Shown: one piece after another, positions 57,366 to 63,785 of the stretch
How positions within the stretch are numbered: the first letter of the stretch is position 1
How the letters are laid out: the number at the start of each line of letters is the position of its first letter
Assembly (NCBI GenBank): GCA_024349765.1
Contig: AP026073.1
Span: 1,116,001 to 1,180,000, forward strand
Direction: 5' to 3'
Length of the DNA stretch: 64,000 bases
Origin: Streptomyces nigrescens
GTDB taxonomy: Bacteria > Actinomycetota > Actinomycetes > Streptomycetales > Streptomycetaceae
The notes under the pieces: generated by a model
What the model was told of the DNA's origin: nothing
Databases searched by the model: none
What the model saw: only the letters and a program-made list of their open reading frames with translations
Translations under genes and position numbers: made by a program

Positions 57366-57815
57366 ATGGACACGACGAATCTGCTTGTCACCGACTTGGA
57401 GGTGGACACCGCTCTCGCGGACCAGACGGTCCCGTCTGCCGTTCGTGTGGTGTGGCAGCTGCTGTGGGAGTCGGACGTGAGGCTGGAGGAGGTCCTGGCG
57501 CTCGATGTGCCGGACGCGGAACTGGACGACCGCTTGGTCGTCATCAGGGACGCGAAGGAGGGCGGGTTGTTCGAGGCCGGCGTCAGCTTGGCGGCTGCCG
57601 CCCTGCTCCGCGAGCTGATCGGACCGCGTACCGAAGGCCCCCTGTTCACGCTGGATGGGCGGCGGCTGACCAAGGCGAGGGTGGCCGCCGCGTTCCGCGT
57701 GGCGACGGGGGGACGCACTGTCCACGCCCTCCGGTTCACGCGGCAGGCGAAGGAACGCAGCGCGGTTCGGCTCGGCTCGGTTGCGGCTGACCGGCACGAG
57801 GGACGGACCGCGTAG
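57366..57815 (+). CDS. Tyrosine-recombinase-like fragment protein without nucleophile
   Basis: A 149-residue protein whose order of motifs follows the catalytic domain of tyrosine recombinases: WQLLWESDVRLEEVLALDV (Arg I region), IRDAKEGGLFEAGV (beta-sheet Lys), LFTLDGRRLTKARVAAAFR, and VHALRFTRQA in place of HxLRHT. It stops before the GH and Tyr motifs, so it cannot cleave DNA. It may be a DNA-binding regulator or an old remnant. It lies between the lysis genes and a terminator. The ribosome-binding site before ATG 57366 is weak (GGGGGTCTTG). Confidence 0.55.
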   Translation: MDTTNLLVTDLEVDTALADQTVPSAVRVVWQLLWESDVRLEEVLALDVPDAELDDRLVVIRDAKEGGLFEAGVSLAAAALLRELIGPRTEGPLFTLDGRRLTKARVAAAFRVATGGRTVHALRFTRQAKERSAVRLGSVAADRHEGRTA

Positions 57816-57830
57816 CCCGCGGGTATGCAC

Positions 57831-57856
57831 ACGGCCCCCGCCGAGGCGGGGGCCGT
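57831..57856 (+). terminator. Terminator between lysis and early regions
   Basis: ACGGCCCCCGCC (57831-57842) pairs with GGCGGGGGCCGT (57845-57856), a 12-pair stem with a tiny GA loop, followed by TTTGG. Confidence 0.85.
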
Positions 57857-57862
57857 TTGGTC

Positions 57863-57926
57863 CTCTTGGAGAGAAAGACCGCCGCCACCATAGCAGCGAC
57901 CGCCCTGCACGCAGGCGTCCGCCTGC
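57863..57926 (+). promoter_or_regulatory. CTCTTGGAGAG element copy 1 and 16-bp palindrome
   Basis: CTCTTGGAGAG at 57863-57873 is the first of six copies in the early region, here 7 bases after a hairpin but without a start codon right behind it. A perfect palindrome GCAGGCG-TC-CGCCTGC follows at 57911-57926, 45 bases before the next ATG, and could be an operator for the HTH protein encoded downstream. Confidence 0.5.
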
Positions 57927-57970
57927 GGCTACGCTGCCCTCTGCATCCAGAACGGACAGCGGAGGACGGG

Positions 57971-58543
57971 ATGAGTCGGCGCAAGCCGTATCTGGTCGGG
58001 CACCAGGAGTTCGCCGCGTTGTACCGCGTCGATCCCAAGCAGGTCGCGCAGTGGCTGGCCCCGAGCCGTGGCAGCGTGCTGGACCCCTCGACCGCCGTCG
58101 TCGTCAGCGGGGTGCGGTACTGGCCGCTGGGTTTCGCGGCCGGGTGGGGCGCGACGACGGCCCGATTCCGGCAGGTCGATCTTGAGGTGAAGGCGCGCAT
58201 CATCGCCGAGCAGGGCGAGGGCTGGGAGCCCTCTGACGCGGCCGAGCTGCCGCCGATCGTAGGGCAGCACGAGATCATCCAGATTTTCGACCTCCCCGCC
58301 CAGGGGACCCTGGCCACGACGATTGCCAGTGGGCGGTTTCCGGCGCCCGACTGGCTGCTGTCGGGCTCGATGCTCTGGATGCTGGAGACCGTCCTCGACG
58401 CCGCTCCGATGCTGCGCGAGAGCGCGCGGAGCCTGCCGTGGGAGGTGGACCAGGCGGTGGTCACCGCCCTGCGTGAGGGCACCTACGACGGTCCGGGCAG
58501 TCGCATCCTCACCCGTGGCCGCCATGCCCGAAAGGGCCTCTGA
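57971..58543 (+). CDS. Phage protein with two helix-turn-helix-like units
   Basis: A 190-residue protein with two related segments, YLVGHQEFAALYRVDPKQVAQWL (about 7-29) and PPIVGQHEIIQIFDLPAQGTLATTIASGRFPAP (about 96-128), each resembling an excisionase-type helix-turn-helix used to bind DNA. ATG 57971 follows GGAGGACGGG. Similar double-HTH proteins occur at the start of early regions of Streptomyces phages. Exact role unknown; autoregulation through the palindrome upstream is possible. Confidence 0.65.
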   Translation: MSRRKPYLVGHQEFAALYRVDPKQVAQWLAPSRGSVLDPSTAVVVSGVRYWPLGFAAGWGATTARFRQVDLEVKARIIAEQGEGWEPSDAAELPPIVGQHEIIQIFDLPAQGTLATTIASGRFPAPDWLLSGSMLWMLETVLDAAPMLRESARSLPWEVDQAVVTALREGTYDGPGSRILTRGRHARKGL

Positions 58544-58556
58544 CCTGCGCAAACAC

Positions 58557-58590
58557 TGTACTTTGCCCCGAATTGCCAATAAGATATATG
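58557..58590 (+). promoter_or_regulatory. Motif A copy 3: early promoter
   Basis: GCCAATAAGATATATG at 58575-58590, with -10 TAAGAT at 58580-58585 and a weak -35 (TGTACT, 17 bases upstream). It precedes the gene at 58631. This is the most divergent copy. Confidence 0.55.
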
Positions 58591-58630
58591 TAATCCCCTT
58601 TGCGGGGGCGGCAGTTCGAAGGAGGCAGCA

Positions 58631-58834
58631 GTGCAGTTCATCGTCACACCGGGCGGCGACGAGATCGCGATCATGAAGGCCGATGAGGCCCTGATCATGG
58701 AGGGGGCCCTGTCGCTGTACGTCATGAAGAACCCCAACTCGAACATCGCGATCCGCATCCTGCGGGAAGTCTCGTCGGCCAACGAGTCCCGCGAGGCGCG
58801 CATGGAGGCGGAGGCCGAGCGGGCCTGCGCCTGA
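58631..58834 (+). CDS. Small early phage protein, 67 residues
   Basis: An acidic protein: QFIVTPGGDEIAIMKADEAL, then IAIRILREVSSANESREARMEAEAE, the second half an amphipathic helix. No family recognised. GAAGGAGG gives a strong ribosome-binding site for GTG 58631. Confidence 0.72.
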   Translation: MQFIVTPGGDEIAIMKADEALIMEGALSLYVMKNPNSNIAIRILREVSSANESREARMEAEAERACA

Positions 58835-58900
58835 ACGGAGTTGAGGGCGCGAAGTCACGCCTGTTCTCGGCGGGGTTGATCATCTGACCGCCAAGCCGCA

Positions 58901-58919
58901 AGATAGGTGCCATTCTTGA
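58901..58919 (+). promoter_or_regulatory. Motif B copy 3 (AGATAGGTGCCATTCTTGA)
   Basis: Identical over 19 bases to copy 1. It lies 66 bases after the preceding stop and 25 bases before the next start. Confidence 0.65.
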
Positions 58920-58944
58920 AGTCCTCGGTCACCAGGGGGTTGGC

Positions 58945-59289
58945 GTGGCATCCGTCCAAGACGAGCTTCCGGGGCTGGTCATCCACACCGTGCGGCAACC
59001 GGACGGCCAGCCCGCCTCGATACAGGCCCAGTTCGAGACGTTCCACCAGCTCAACCCGTGGGTCCTTCGGGCCCTGGAGACCCTGACCGCCGACTACTTG
59101 AAGCGCGGCGCACGCCGTGTCGGCATCGGGATGCTCTTCGAGGTTCTGCGCTGGCGCTACGTCACGGCGACCGAGGGCGATGAGTTCCGCCTCAACAACA
59201 ACTTCCGCAGCCGGTATGTCCGGCTGCTCATCGAGCGCCACCCCGACTGGGCGTGCGCATTCGAAGTCCGCAGCCTGCGGACCGACTGA
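58945..59289 (+). CDS. Conserved early phage protein of unknown function
   Basis: A 114-residue protein: QFETFHQLNPWVLRALETLTADYLKRGARRVGIGMLFEVLRWRY, then EFRLNNNFRSRYVRLLIERHPDWACAFEVR. The pattern is common next to recT genes of actinophages, and no function is known to me. The compact helical fold and the RLNNNFRSRY patch suggest nucleic acid binding. Start GTG 58945. Confidence 0.7.
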   Translation: MASVQDELPGLVIHTVRQPDGQPASIQAQFETFHQLNPWVLRALETLTADYLKRGARRVGIGMLFEVLRWRYVTATEGDEFRLNNNFRSRYVRLLIERHPDWACAFEVRSLRTD

Positions 59290-59301
59290 TCTCTTGGAGA
59301 G
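59266..59301 (+). promoter_or_regulatory. Hairpin and CTCTTGGAGAG copy 2
   Basis: GTCCGCA (59266-59272) pairs with TGCGGAC (59276-59282) over the end of the preceding gene; CTCTTGGAGAG (59291-59301) follows 8 bases on and serves the GTG at 59305. Confidence 0.55.
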
Positions 59302-59304
59302 AAA

Positions 59305-60279
59305 GTGACCGACGAACCATCCGCCGAGCCCGCCGCCGTCGAGGGCACGGTGGTCGAAAAGAACCAGGCGGCTAGCACGGCCGTCCGGCCCAGCGCCATC
59401 GTCCTGCGGGCCGACCAAGACGAGTTCGACCACAAGCAGCTCTCGACGCTGGCCCTGATCAGTCCCGGCCTGGCCGGTGCTCCGCGCGGCCACCTGGCGA
59501 TGTTCTTCCACTACTGCGTCAGGACCGGCCTCGATCCATTCGCGCGGCAGATCTACATGATCGGCCGCACCAACTGGAAGGCGGCCGACAACCCCGACGA
59601 GCCCGAGAAGACCTGGACCATCCAGACCGGGATCGACGGCTTCCGCACCGTCGCCCACCGGGCGGCAGCGAAGGCCGGGGAGTCCATCTCCTACGAGGAC
59701 ACCGTCTACTACGACTCCGAGGGCAACGCCCACGACGTCTGGCTGTCCAAGGCGTACCCGTCCGCCGTCAAGGTCACCGTCCTGCGCGGCACCAGCAGGT
59801 TCCCCATGATTGCCCGCTGGGATGAATTCGCCCCGACCTACTACGACCGCAAGCAGGGCACGTACGTCGTGGCCAAGATGTGGCAGCAGATGCCCGCCCA
59901 CATGCTGCGCAAGTGCGCAGAGGCCGGCTCGCTGCGCATGGCCGCGCCGCAGGACCTGTCCGGTGTGTACGTGGACGAGGAGATGGAGCGCGCCGACGCC
60001 GAAGCCGTCGTGCGTGAGGCGGAGGAGGTGACCCGACGCCTGCGCGCCGCCGCCGGGCTCGAAGCGGGCGACGACGCAGCCGACGGCGCGAAGAGCGAAC
60101 CCGTGGCCGAGGGCCAGGACGCGGACGCGGCGAAGCCAGAGCCGAAGAAGCGAACGCGTGCGGCGAAGAAGACACCCGCGCCTGCACCGCAGGAGGCGTC
60201 CGCCGCCGAGTCCGACGAGACGCCGGCCGCGGCGAAGCGCAAGCCGCGCAAGACCGCCGCGTCCCGCGCCGCCTCCTGA
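59305..60279 (+). CDS. RecT/Bet-family recombinase
   Basis: A 324-residue single-strand annealing protein that pairs with the exonuclease encoded next. YCVRTGLDPFARQIYMIGRTNW, TIQTGIDGFRTVAHRA and MWQQMPAHMLRKCAEAGSLRMAAP are the conserved core of the Bet family. The last 90 residues are a disordered Lys/Ala/Glu-rich tail (EPKKRTRAAKKTPAPAPQ). GTG 59305 follows the phage-specific CTCTTGGAGAG element. Confidence 0.92.
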   Translation: MTDEPSAEPAAVEGTVVEKNQAASTAVRPSAIVLRADQDEFDHKQLSTLALISPGLAGAPRGHLAMFFHYCVRTGLDPFARQIYMIGRTNWKAADNPDEPEKTWTIQTGIDGFRTVAHRAAAKAGESISYEDTVYYDSEGNAHDVWLSKAYPSAVKVTVLRGTSRFPMIARWDEFAPTYYDRKQGTYVVAKMWQQMPAHMLRKCAEAGSLRMAAPQDLSGVYVDEEMERADAEAVVREAEEVTRRLRAAAGLEAGDDAADGAKSEPVAEGQDADAAKPEPKKRTRAAKKTPAPAPQEASAAESDETPAAAKRKPRKTAASRAAS

Positions 60280-60291
60280 CCTGACGACACC

Positions 60292-60336
60292 GGGTGCCGC
60301 CCGCTGTCGGCGGGCGGCACCCCATCCTCTTGGAGA
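60292..60336 (+). promoter_or_regulatory. Terminator-like hairpin and CTCTTGGAGA copy 3
   Basis: GGGTGCCGCCCG (60292-60303) pairs with CGGGCGGCACCC (60311-60322). CTCTTGGAGA follows at 60327-60336, six bases before ATG 60342. Confidence 0.75.
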
Positions 60337-60341
60337 ACACC

Positions 60342-61484
60342 ATGACCACCCTGGCCATCGCGCCGGAGCGGCCCGTCAGCCTGTGGCCCGCCGCCCACGC
60401 GGCGGACGCACGCCGTCCCCGCTCCCAGCAGACCAAGCTCGGCGCAAGCGACACCGTATGCGCACGCCGTGCCGGGTACCTCCTGCACGGCCGCACCCCG
60501 ACCGACACCGGAGAGAAGCGCAAAGCGATCCTCGGGACCTGGCTGCACGCCGGGATACTCGACGCCGCCCGTGAGGAGTACGGCTGGCTCGTCGAGCGCC
60601 GCGTCGAGGACCAGTCGGTCCGGGGCCACATCGACGCGGTCCAGCTCGACCGCGCCACCGCCGCCCGTCTCCCGAAGCGGCTGCGCCCCACGCTCCCCGC
60701 CGAGGAGACGACCGTCGAGGACGTGAAGACCAAGAGCACCTACCAGTGGGACAGCGTTCTGCGGTACGGGGCGAGCGAGGCCGAGCTGCGGCAGGTGTAC
60801 CTGTACGCCGACCTGCTCGGCACGGAGGGCTTCGCCAGCGTCCGGGGGCAGCGCCAGCTCGCCCACCTCGGACCGGTGCCGGTCGCCCGTATCCGCTTCC
60901 GGTTCATCAACCGGGACAACGGCGACGACCACGTTCAGGAGATCGCCTACGAGGCCGACCGCGCCCGCCGCGCCCGCTGGTGGGTCCAGCAAGTGCGCTC
61001 CGCCGCCTCCCCGGAGGAGCTGCCCCGCACCTTCCAGGGGCCGGGCATCTCCGCGATCTGCGACCACTGCCCGTTCCGCACCGCGTGCTGGGGGCCGATC
61101 GTCGCCGGGCACTCCCCGCAGAGCCAGCTCATCCACGACGATGCGGAGCGCGTCGAGGCGCTGGCCGAGTACGCCGAGGTCTCCGAGCAGATCAAGCCGC
61201 TCAAGGACCGGCTGAAGTTCCTGCGCGCCAAGCTCGACGGCTCCGAGCCGGGCATCTACGGCGACAACGCGCTCAAGTGGAGCGGCGGCAACCCGACCAA
61301 GGTCGATGACGTCGAGGCGATGGTCTCGATGTACCGCCGGGCGGGGCTGGAGGTGCCGATGGCGCCGGACGTGGCGGCCATGAAGGCGACGCTCAAAGAG
61401 GTGGGCATCCCGGTGCCCACCCGTCTCGACCACGACCGGCGGACCGCGGTGAGCATCAACGTCACCGCCAGCAAGAAGCCCTGA
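60342..61484 (+). CDS. PD-(D/E)XK exonuclease, RecT partner
   Basis: A 380-residue nuclease of the Cas4/RecB-like type that resects DNA ends for the RecT protein. The active-site residues are in GHIDAVQL (Asp) and TTVEDVKTKS (Glu-x-Lys replaced by EDVKTK). Cysteines at SDTVCARRAGYLLHG near the N-terminus and CDHCPFRTACWG near 240-252 could hold an iron-sulfur cluster, as in Cas4-type enzymes. ATG 60342 is fixed by the CTCTTGGAGA element; the frame upstream is non-coding. Confidence 0.85.
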   Translation: MTTLAIAPERPVSLWPAAHAADARRPRSQQTKLGASDTVCARRAGYLLHGRTPTDTGEKRKAILGTWLHAGILDAAREEYGWLVERRVEDQSVRGHIDAVQLDRATAARLPKRLRPTLPAEETTVEDVKTKSTYQWDSVLRYGASEAELRQVYLYADLLGTEGFASVRGQRQLAHLGPVPVARIRFRFINRDNGDDHVQEIAYEADRARRARWWVQQVRSAASPEELPRTFQGPGISAICDHCPFRTACWGPIVAGHSPQSQLIHDDAERVEALAEYAEVSEQIKPLKDRLKFLRAKLDGSEPGIYGDNALKWSGGNPTKVDDVEAMVSMYRRAGLEVPMAPDVAAMKATLKEVGIPVPTRLDHDRRTAVSINVTASKKP

Positions 61485-61493
61485 CGCGCCACC

Positions 61494-61529
61494 GGGCGTG
61501 GGCGGGGTCGTCGTGCCCCGCCCACGCCC
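61494..61529 (+). terminator. Perfect 14-pair hairpin after the exonuclease gene
   Basis: GGGCGTGGGCGGGG (61494-61507) pairs with CCCCGCCCACGCCC (61516-61529) around an eight-base loop. Confidence 0.85.
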
Positions 61530-61568
61530 CGAAGCGGCGCGAGCAGGACGTGACACAGAGAGGTGCGG

Positions 61569-62483
61569 GTGAGCATCCAACTGATGGTGGTGGCGGCCTA
61601 CTTGCCCAAGGAGGTGATCAACACCACGCAAAAGCTCGTCCTCATGAAGATCGCGGACAGCGCGGACGACCAGACGCGCGTGTCCCGGCCGGGGCTGGAG
61701 CGGATGATGGCCTGGGCCGGCGTAGGCGAGAAGCAGGTCATCACGGTCGTCACGCAGCTCGTCGGTCTCGGCCTGGTCGAGCGGGTCACGGTCGGCCGCG
61801 TGGGCCTTCGGGCCGAGTACCGGGTGTTCCCGTACGGCGTGCCGCCCATCCCGTCCACGGAGGAGCTGATCGAGCGCCGCCGGGCGGCGCAGCGTGCTCC
61901 GAAGAACCCTCGGCTGGCGCGGAAGACCCCGCGCCGTAAGCCGACGGCGGCGGCCCGCACCCAGCGGGACGTCGCCGCGCGGGAAGAGGCGCGGACGGCT
62001 GCCGAGTCCGTTCCCGAGGCAGGGTTGCCCCAGGGGAACCCTGATCCGGCCCCGGGCAGGGTTGCCGCAGGGGAACCCAGTGGGTTGCCGCAGGGAAACC
62101 GGGCGGGTTCCCCTGGGGAAACCCCTTCTCTTCCCCCTTCTTCCTCTTCTCTTCCTAACCCCCCTACCCCCACGGCTGACGCCGCAGGGGAGCCGGGTGC
62201 GGCGCCGGGAGGGCAGCAGCGGGCGAGTTGCCCGAAGCACGCCGAGCCCGTTGCGAACTGCCGGGGGTGCGGTACGAACCCCCGTGCGGGGCGCGAGGAG
62301 GCGCGGCGTGAAGCGGTCGGCCGTGAGCATCGCGACCAGCAGGACTGGCTGCGGGAGTTCTTCGCCGACCAGCAGCGCCGTGTGGCCGAGACCGACCCTG
62401 CGGCCCTGGAGATGGCCCGCCAGCGGGCGCGTGAGCTGGCCCGCATGGGGCGGGAGCGGGGGGCCAATTCCCGGCGCAGATAG
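61569..62483 (+). CDS. Replication initiator-like protein (winged helix, O-like)
   Basis: A 304-residue protein with an N-terminal winged helix (LVLMKIADSADDQTRVSRPGLERMMAWAGVGEKQVITVVTQLVGLGLVERV) as in phage replication initiators. The middle is a repetitive Pro/Gly/Gln region (GLPQGNPDPAPGRV ... GLPQGNRAGSPGE) encoded by DNA that itself forms four iterons. The C-terminal part has CPKHAEPVANCRGCGTNPRAG, a zinc-knuckle-like cluster, and a charged helix. By analogy with lambda O, the N-terminal domain would bind the iterons inside its own gene. GTG 61569 has AGAGAGG 6 bases upstream; GTG 61563 is too close. Confidence 0.72.
   Translation: MSIQLMVVAAYLPKEVINTTQKLVLMKIADSADDQTRVSRPGLERMMAWAGVGEKQVITVVTQLVGLGLVERVTVGRVGLRAEYRVFPYGVPPIPSTEELIERRRAAQRAPKNPRLARKTPRRKPTAAARTQRDVAAREEARTAAESVPEAGLPQGNPDPAPGRVAAGEPSGLPQGNRAGSPGETPSLPPSSSSLPNPPTPTADAAGEPGAAPGGQQRASCPKHAEPVANCRGCGTNPRAGREEARREAVGREHRDQQDWLREFFADQQRRVAETDPAALEMARQRARELARMGRERGANSRRR
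62022..62124 (+). repeat. Four ~20-bp iterons: probable phage replication origin
   Basis: GGGTTGCCCCAGGGGAACCC (62022-62041), GGGTTGCCGCAGGGGAACCC (62059-62078), a 19-base variant (62082-62100) and GGGTTCCCCTGGGGAAACCC (62105-62124). Each is an inverted repeat GGGTT..AACCC; the starts are 37, 23 and 23 bases apart. A polypyrimidine tract follows directly. Number, length, location inside the initiator gene and the adjacent skewed tract all parallel the lambda origin. Confidence 0.7.
62125..62172 (+). other. Polypyrimidine tract next to the iterons
   Basis: About 48 bases that are almost entirely C and T on the + strand (CCTTCTCTTCCCCCTTCTTC and on), broken only by AA and A. It encodes the Ser/Pro-rich stretch of the initiator and could serve as the unwinding or triplex-forming part of the origin. 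Confidence 0.6.
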
Positions 62484-62506
62484 GGAAGTTCGCACGATCG
62501 GCAACA

Positions 62507-62539
62507 TTGACGCCCTGGTGTACGCCATTAAGATATAAG
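62507..62539 (+). promoter_or_regulatory. Motif A copy 4: strong early promoter
   Basis: TTGACG (62507-62512) and TAAGAT (62529-62534), 16 bases apart, in GCCATTAAGATATAAG (62524-62539), which is identical to copy 1. It precedes the gene at 62586. Confidence 0.72.
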
Positions 62540-62570
62540 CATCAGTTCGGAACTGGCCGAACTCACCAAC

Positions 62571-62581
62571 CTCTTGGAGAG
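62571..62581 (+). promoter_or_regulatory. CTCTTGGAGAG copy 4
   Basis: Ribosome-binding element for the TTG start at 62586. No hairpin precedes this copy; a motif A promoter does, so the element is not simply the foot of a terminator. Confidence 0.6.
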
Positions 62582-62585
62582 CACC

Positions 62586-62864
62586 TTGACCGACACCCTC
62601 ACCCCGGCCCCCGACGCCTATCTCGTGGTCGCCGAAGTCATCCACGGCTCGCACCTGGCTCCGCGACTCGGCGGCAACCTCTACTGCTCCGCCGAGTGCG
62701 CCGAGTACGGCGTACGGGAGCTCGTCAGCAAGCTGATCGAGGAGGAGGGCGGCAGTGGCTTCGTCCTGCCTCACGAGGGCCGCATGATCGGCTGCGTCGT
62801 CACGCCCAGCCGTCGCATGTGGTCGGTGCAGATCCTCGCCCGCAGCGAACTGCCCACCGCCTGA
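62586..62864 (+). CDS. Small early phage protein, 92 residues
   Basis: A soluble protein: TPAPDAYLVVAEVIHGSHLAPRLGG, then YCSAECAEYGVRELVSKLIEEEGG and MIGCVVTPSRRMWSVQILA. The CSAEC pair could bind a metal. Family unknown. The start is TTG 62586, fixed by CTCTTGGAGAG 4 bases before it; there is no ATG or GTG in the right place. Confidence 0.68.
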   Translation: MTDTLTPAPDAYLVVAEVIHGSHLAPRLGGNLYCSAECAEYGVRELVSKLIEEEGGSGFVLPHEGRMIGCVVTPSRRMWSVQILARSELPTA

Positions 62865-62879
62865 CGGCCACTGCGCCTG

Positions 62880-62898
62880 AGATAGGTGCCATTTCTCA
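62880..62898 (+). promoter_or_regulatory. Motif B copy 4 (AGATAGGTGCCATTTCTCA)
   Basis: It lies 15 bases after the preceding stop, followed within a few bases by a hairpin. It matches copies 1 and 3 over the first 14 bases. Confidence 0.62.
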
Positions 62899-62900
62899 AC

Positions 62901-62946
62901 GGCGGGCGCGCCTTCTGTGCGCCCGCCGTGCACACCCTCTTGGAGA
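62901..62946 (+). promoter_or_regulatory. Hairpin and CTCTTGGAGA copy 5
   Basis: GGCGGGCGC (62901-62909) pairs with GCGCCCGCC (62919-62927); CTCTTGGAGA lies at 62937-62946, eight bases before ATG 62954. Confidence 0.7.
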
Positions 62947-62953
62947 CCAGAAC

Positions 62954-63574
62954 ATGACCACCACCATCGCGGCTCTGCCCGATCACAACCGGCTCAACGA
63001 CCCGCTGTGGCAGCGGCTGTTCCACAGCTACAGCCACGTCATCACCCCGCTGCGCTACGCGGGCTGGGTCACCGACATCGAGACCTGCGGCGGCGAGTTC
63101 GTCGTCCGCGCCGACCTGCGGGACGGCACGGAAGTGATCATCGCCTCCGAGGACAGCCTGCCCGCCGACCCCCATGAGGTGACCGGCTGGACGGCCATTC
63201 GCCAGGACGCCGAGGACGCGAGCAGGCACACCGTCCTGTACGACTCCACACCGAACGGACCGCAGCGCCACCACGGCACCAGCCTGATCCCGCTCATGGC
63301 CCGCATCGATGGTATCGACGTCCCCGGCCGCGCACCCCGGCTGATCGTGTCGGCCACGCACACCGCCCCCTACGGCGCGAACCACAACCAGACCGCCGGG
63401 ATCGAGACCCCGGCCACCGCCGTCGCCCGCTTCGCGGAGTGGTCGTGGCGACTCACCGACCACGAGGGCTACCGCCGCGTGTGGCAGCGGCCCGAGTACG
63501 AGGGCTACCCGCTGGCGCTGTTCGAGAGCGCCGGGCACATCACCACCGTCCGCGTCACCCGCAGCAATGACTGA
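62954..63574 (+). CDS. Hypothetical early phage protein, 206 residues
   Basis: A soluble alpha/beta protein: DPLWQRLFHSYSHVITPLRYAGWVTDIETCGGEFVVRADLRDGTEVIIASEDSLP, then GWTAIRQDAEDASRHTVLYDSTPNGPQ. I recognise no family. It contains no helix-turn-helix, membrane segment or nuclease motif. The start ATG 62954 is supported by the CTCTTGGAGA element. Confidence 0.7.
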   Translation: MTTTIAALPDHNRLNDPLWQRLFHSYSHVITPLRYAGWVTDIETCGGEFVVRADLRDGTEVIIASEDSLPADPHEVTGWTAIRQDAEDASRHTVLYDSTPNGPQRHHGTSLIPLMARIDGIDVPGRAPRLIVSATHTAPYGANHNQTAGIETPATAVARFAEWSWRLTDHEGYRRVWQRPEYEGYPLALFESAGHITTVRVTRSND

Positions 63575-63616
63575 CCCACAGCGCCGCGTGCCCCGCCCCA
63601 TGGGGGGCGCGGAGAC

Positions 63617-63724
63617 GTGATCTGGCTGCTGATCGTGTGCGCCCTCGGACTGCTGGGGTTCACCGCCCTCGGCATCGAGGACAGCCGCCACCACCGCGCG
63701 TTACGCGCCTTCGACCAGTCCTGA
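63617..63724 (+). CDS. Tiny membrane protein, 35 residues
   Basis: GTG 63617 to TGA 63722-63724. One hydrophobic segment (IWLLIVCALGLLGFTALGI) followed by a short charged tail (EDSRHHRALRAFDQS). GCGGAGA lies directly upstream. Such tiny single-pass proteins are frequent in phages. It contains a TTA codon. Confidence 0.55.
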   Translation: MIWLLIVCALGLLGFTALGIEDSRHHRALRAFDQS

Positions 63725-63729
63725 CCCAC

Positions 63730-63776
63730 GGCCGCCCGGCCCGCGAACCGGGCCGGGCGGCCCCACCTCTTGGAGA
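63730..63776 (+). promoter_or_regulatory. Hairpin and CTCTTGGAGA copy 6
   Basis: GGCCGCCCGGCCC (63730-63742) pairs with GGGCCGGGCGGCC (63750-63762), 13 pairs; CTCTTGGAGA follows at 63767-63776, nine bases before GTG 63786. Confidence 0.78.
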
Positions 63777-63785
63777 CCTAAGACC

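Noticed and set aside
62022-62124. CRISPR array or transposon ends
   Set aside because: Only four short palindromic units with 3-17 bases between them, lying inside a coding gene; an iteron origin explains number, spacing and place better.
59841-62933. Reverse-strand open frame of about 1030 codons opposite the exonuclease and initiator genes
   Set aside because: It spans several good forward genes, terminators and promoters, and its product is compositionally random. High GC makes long antisense frames common.
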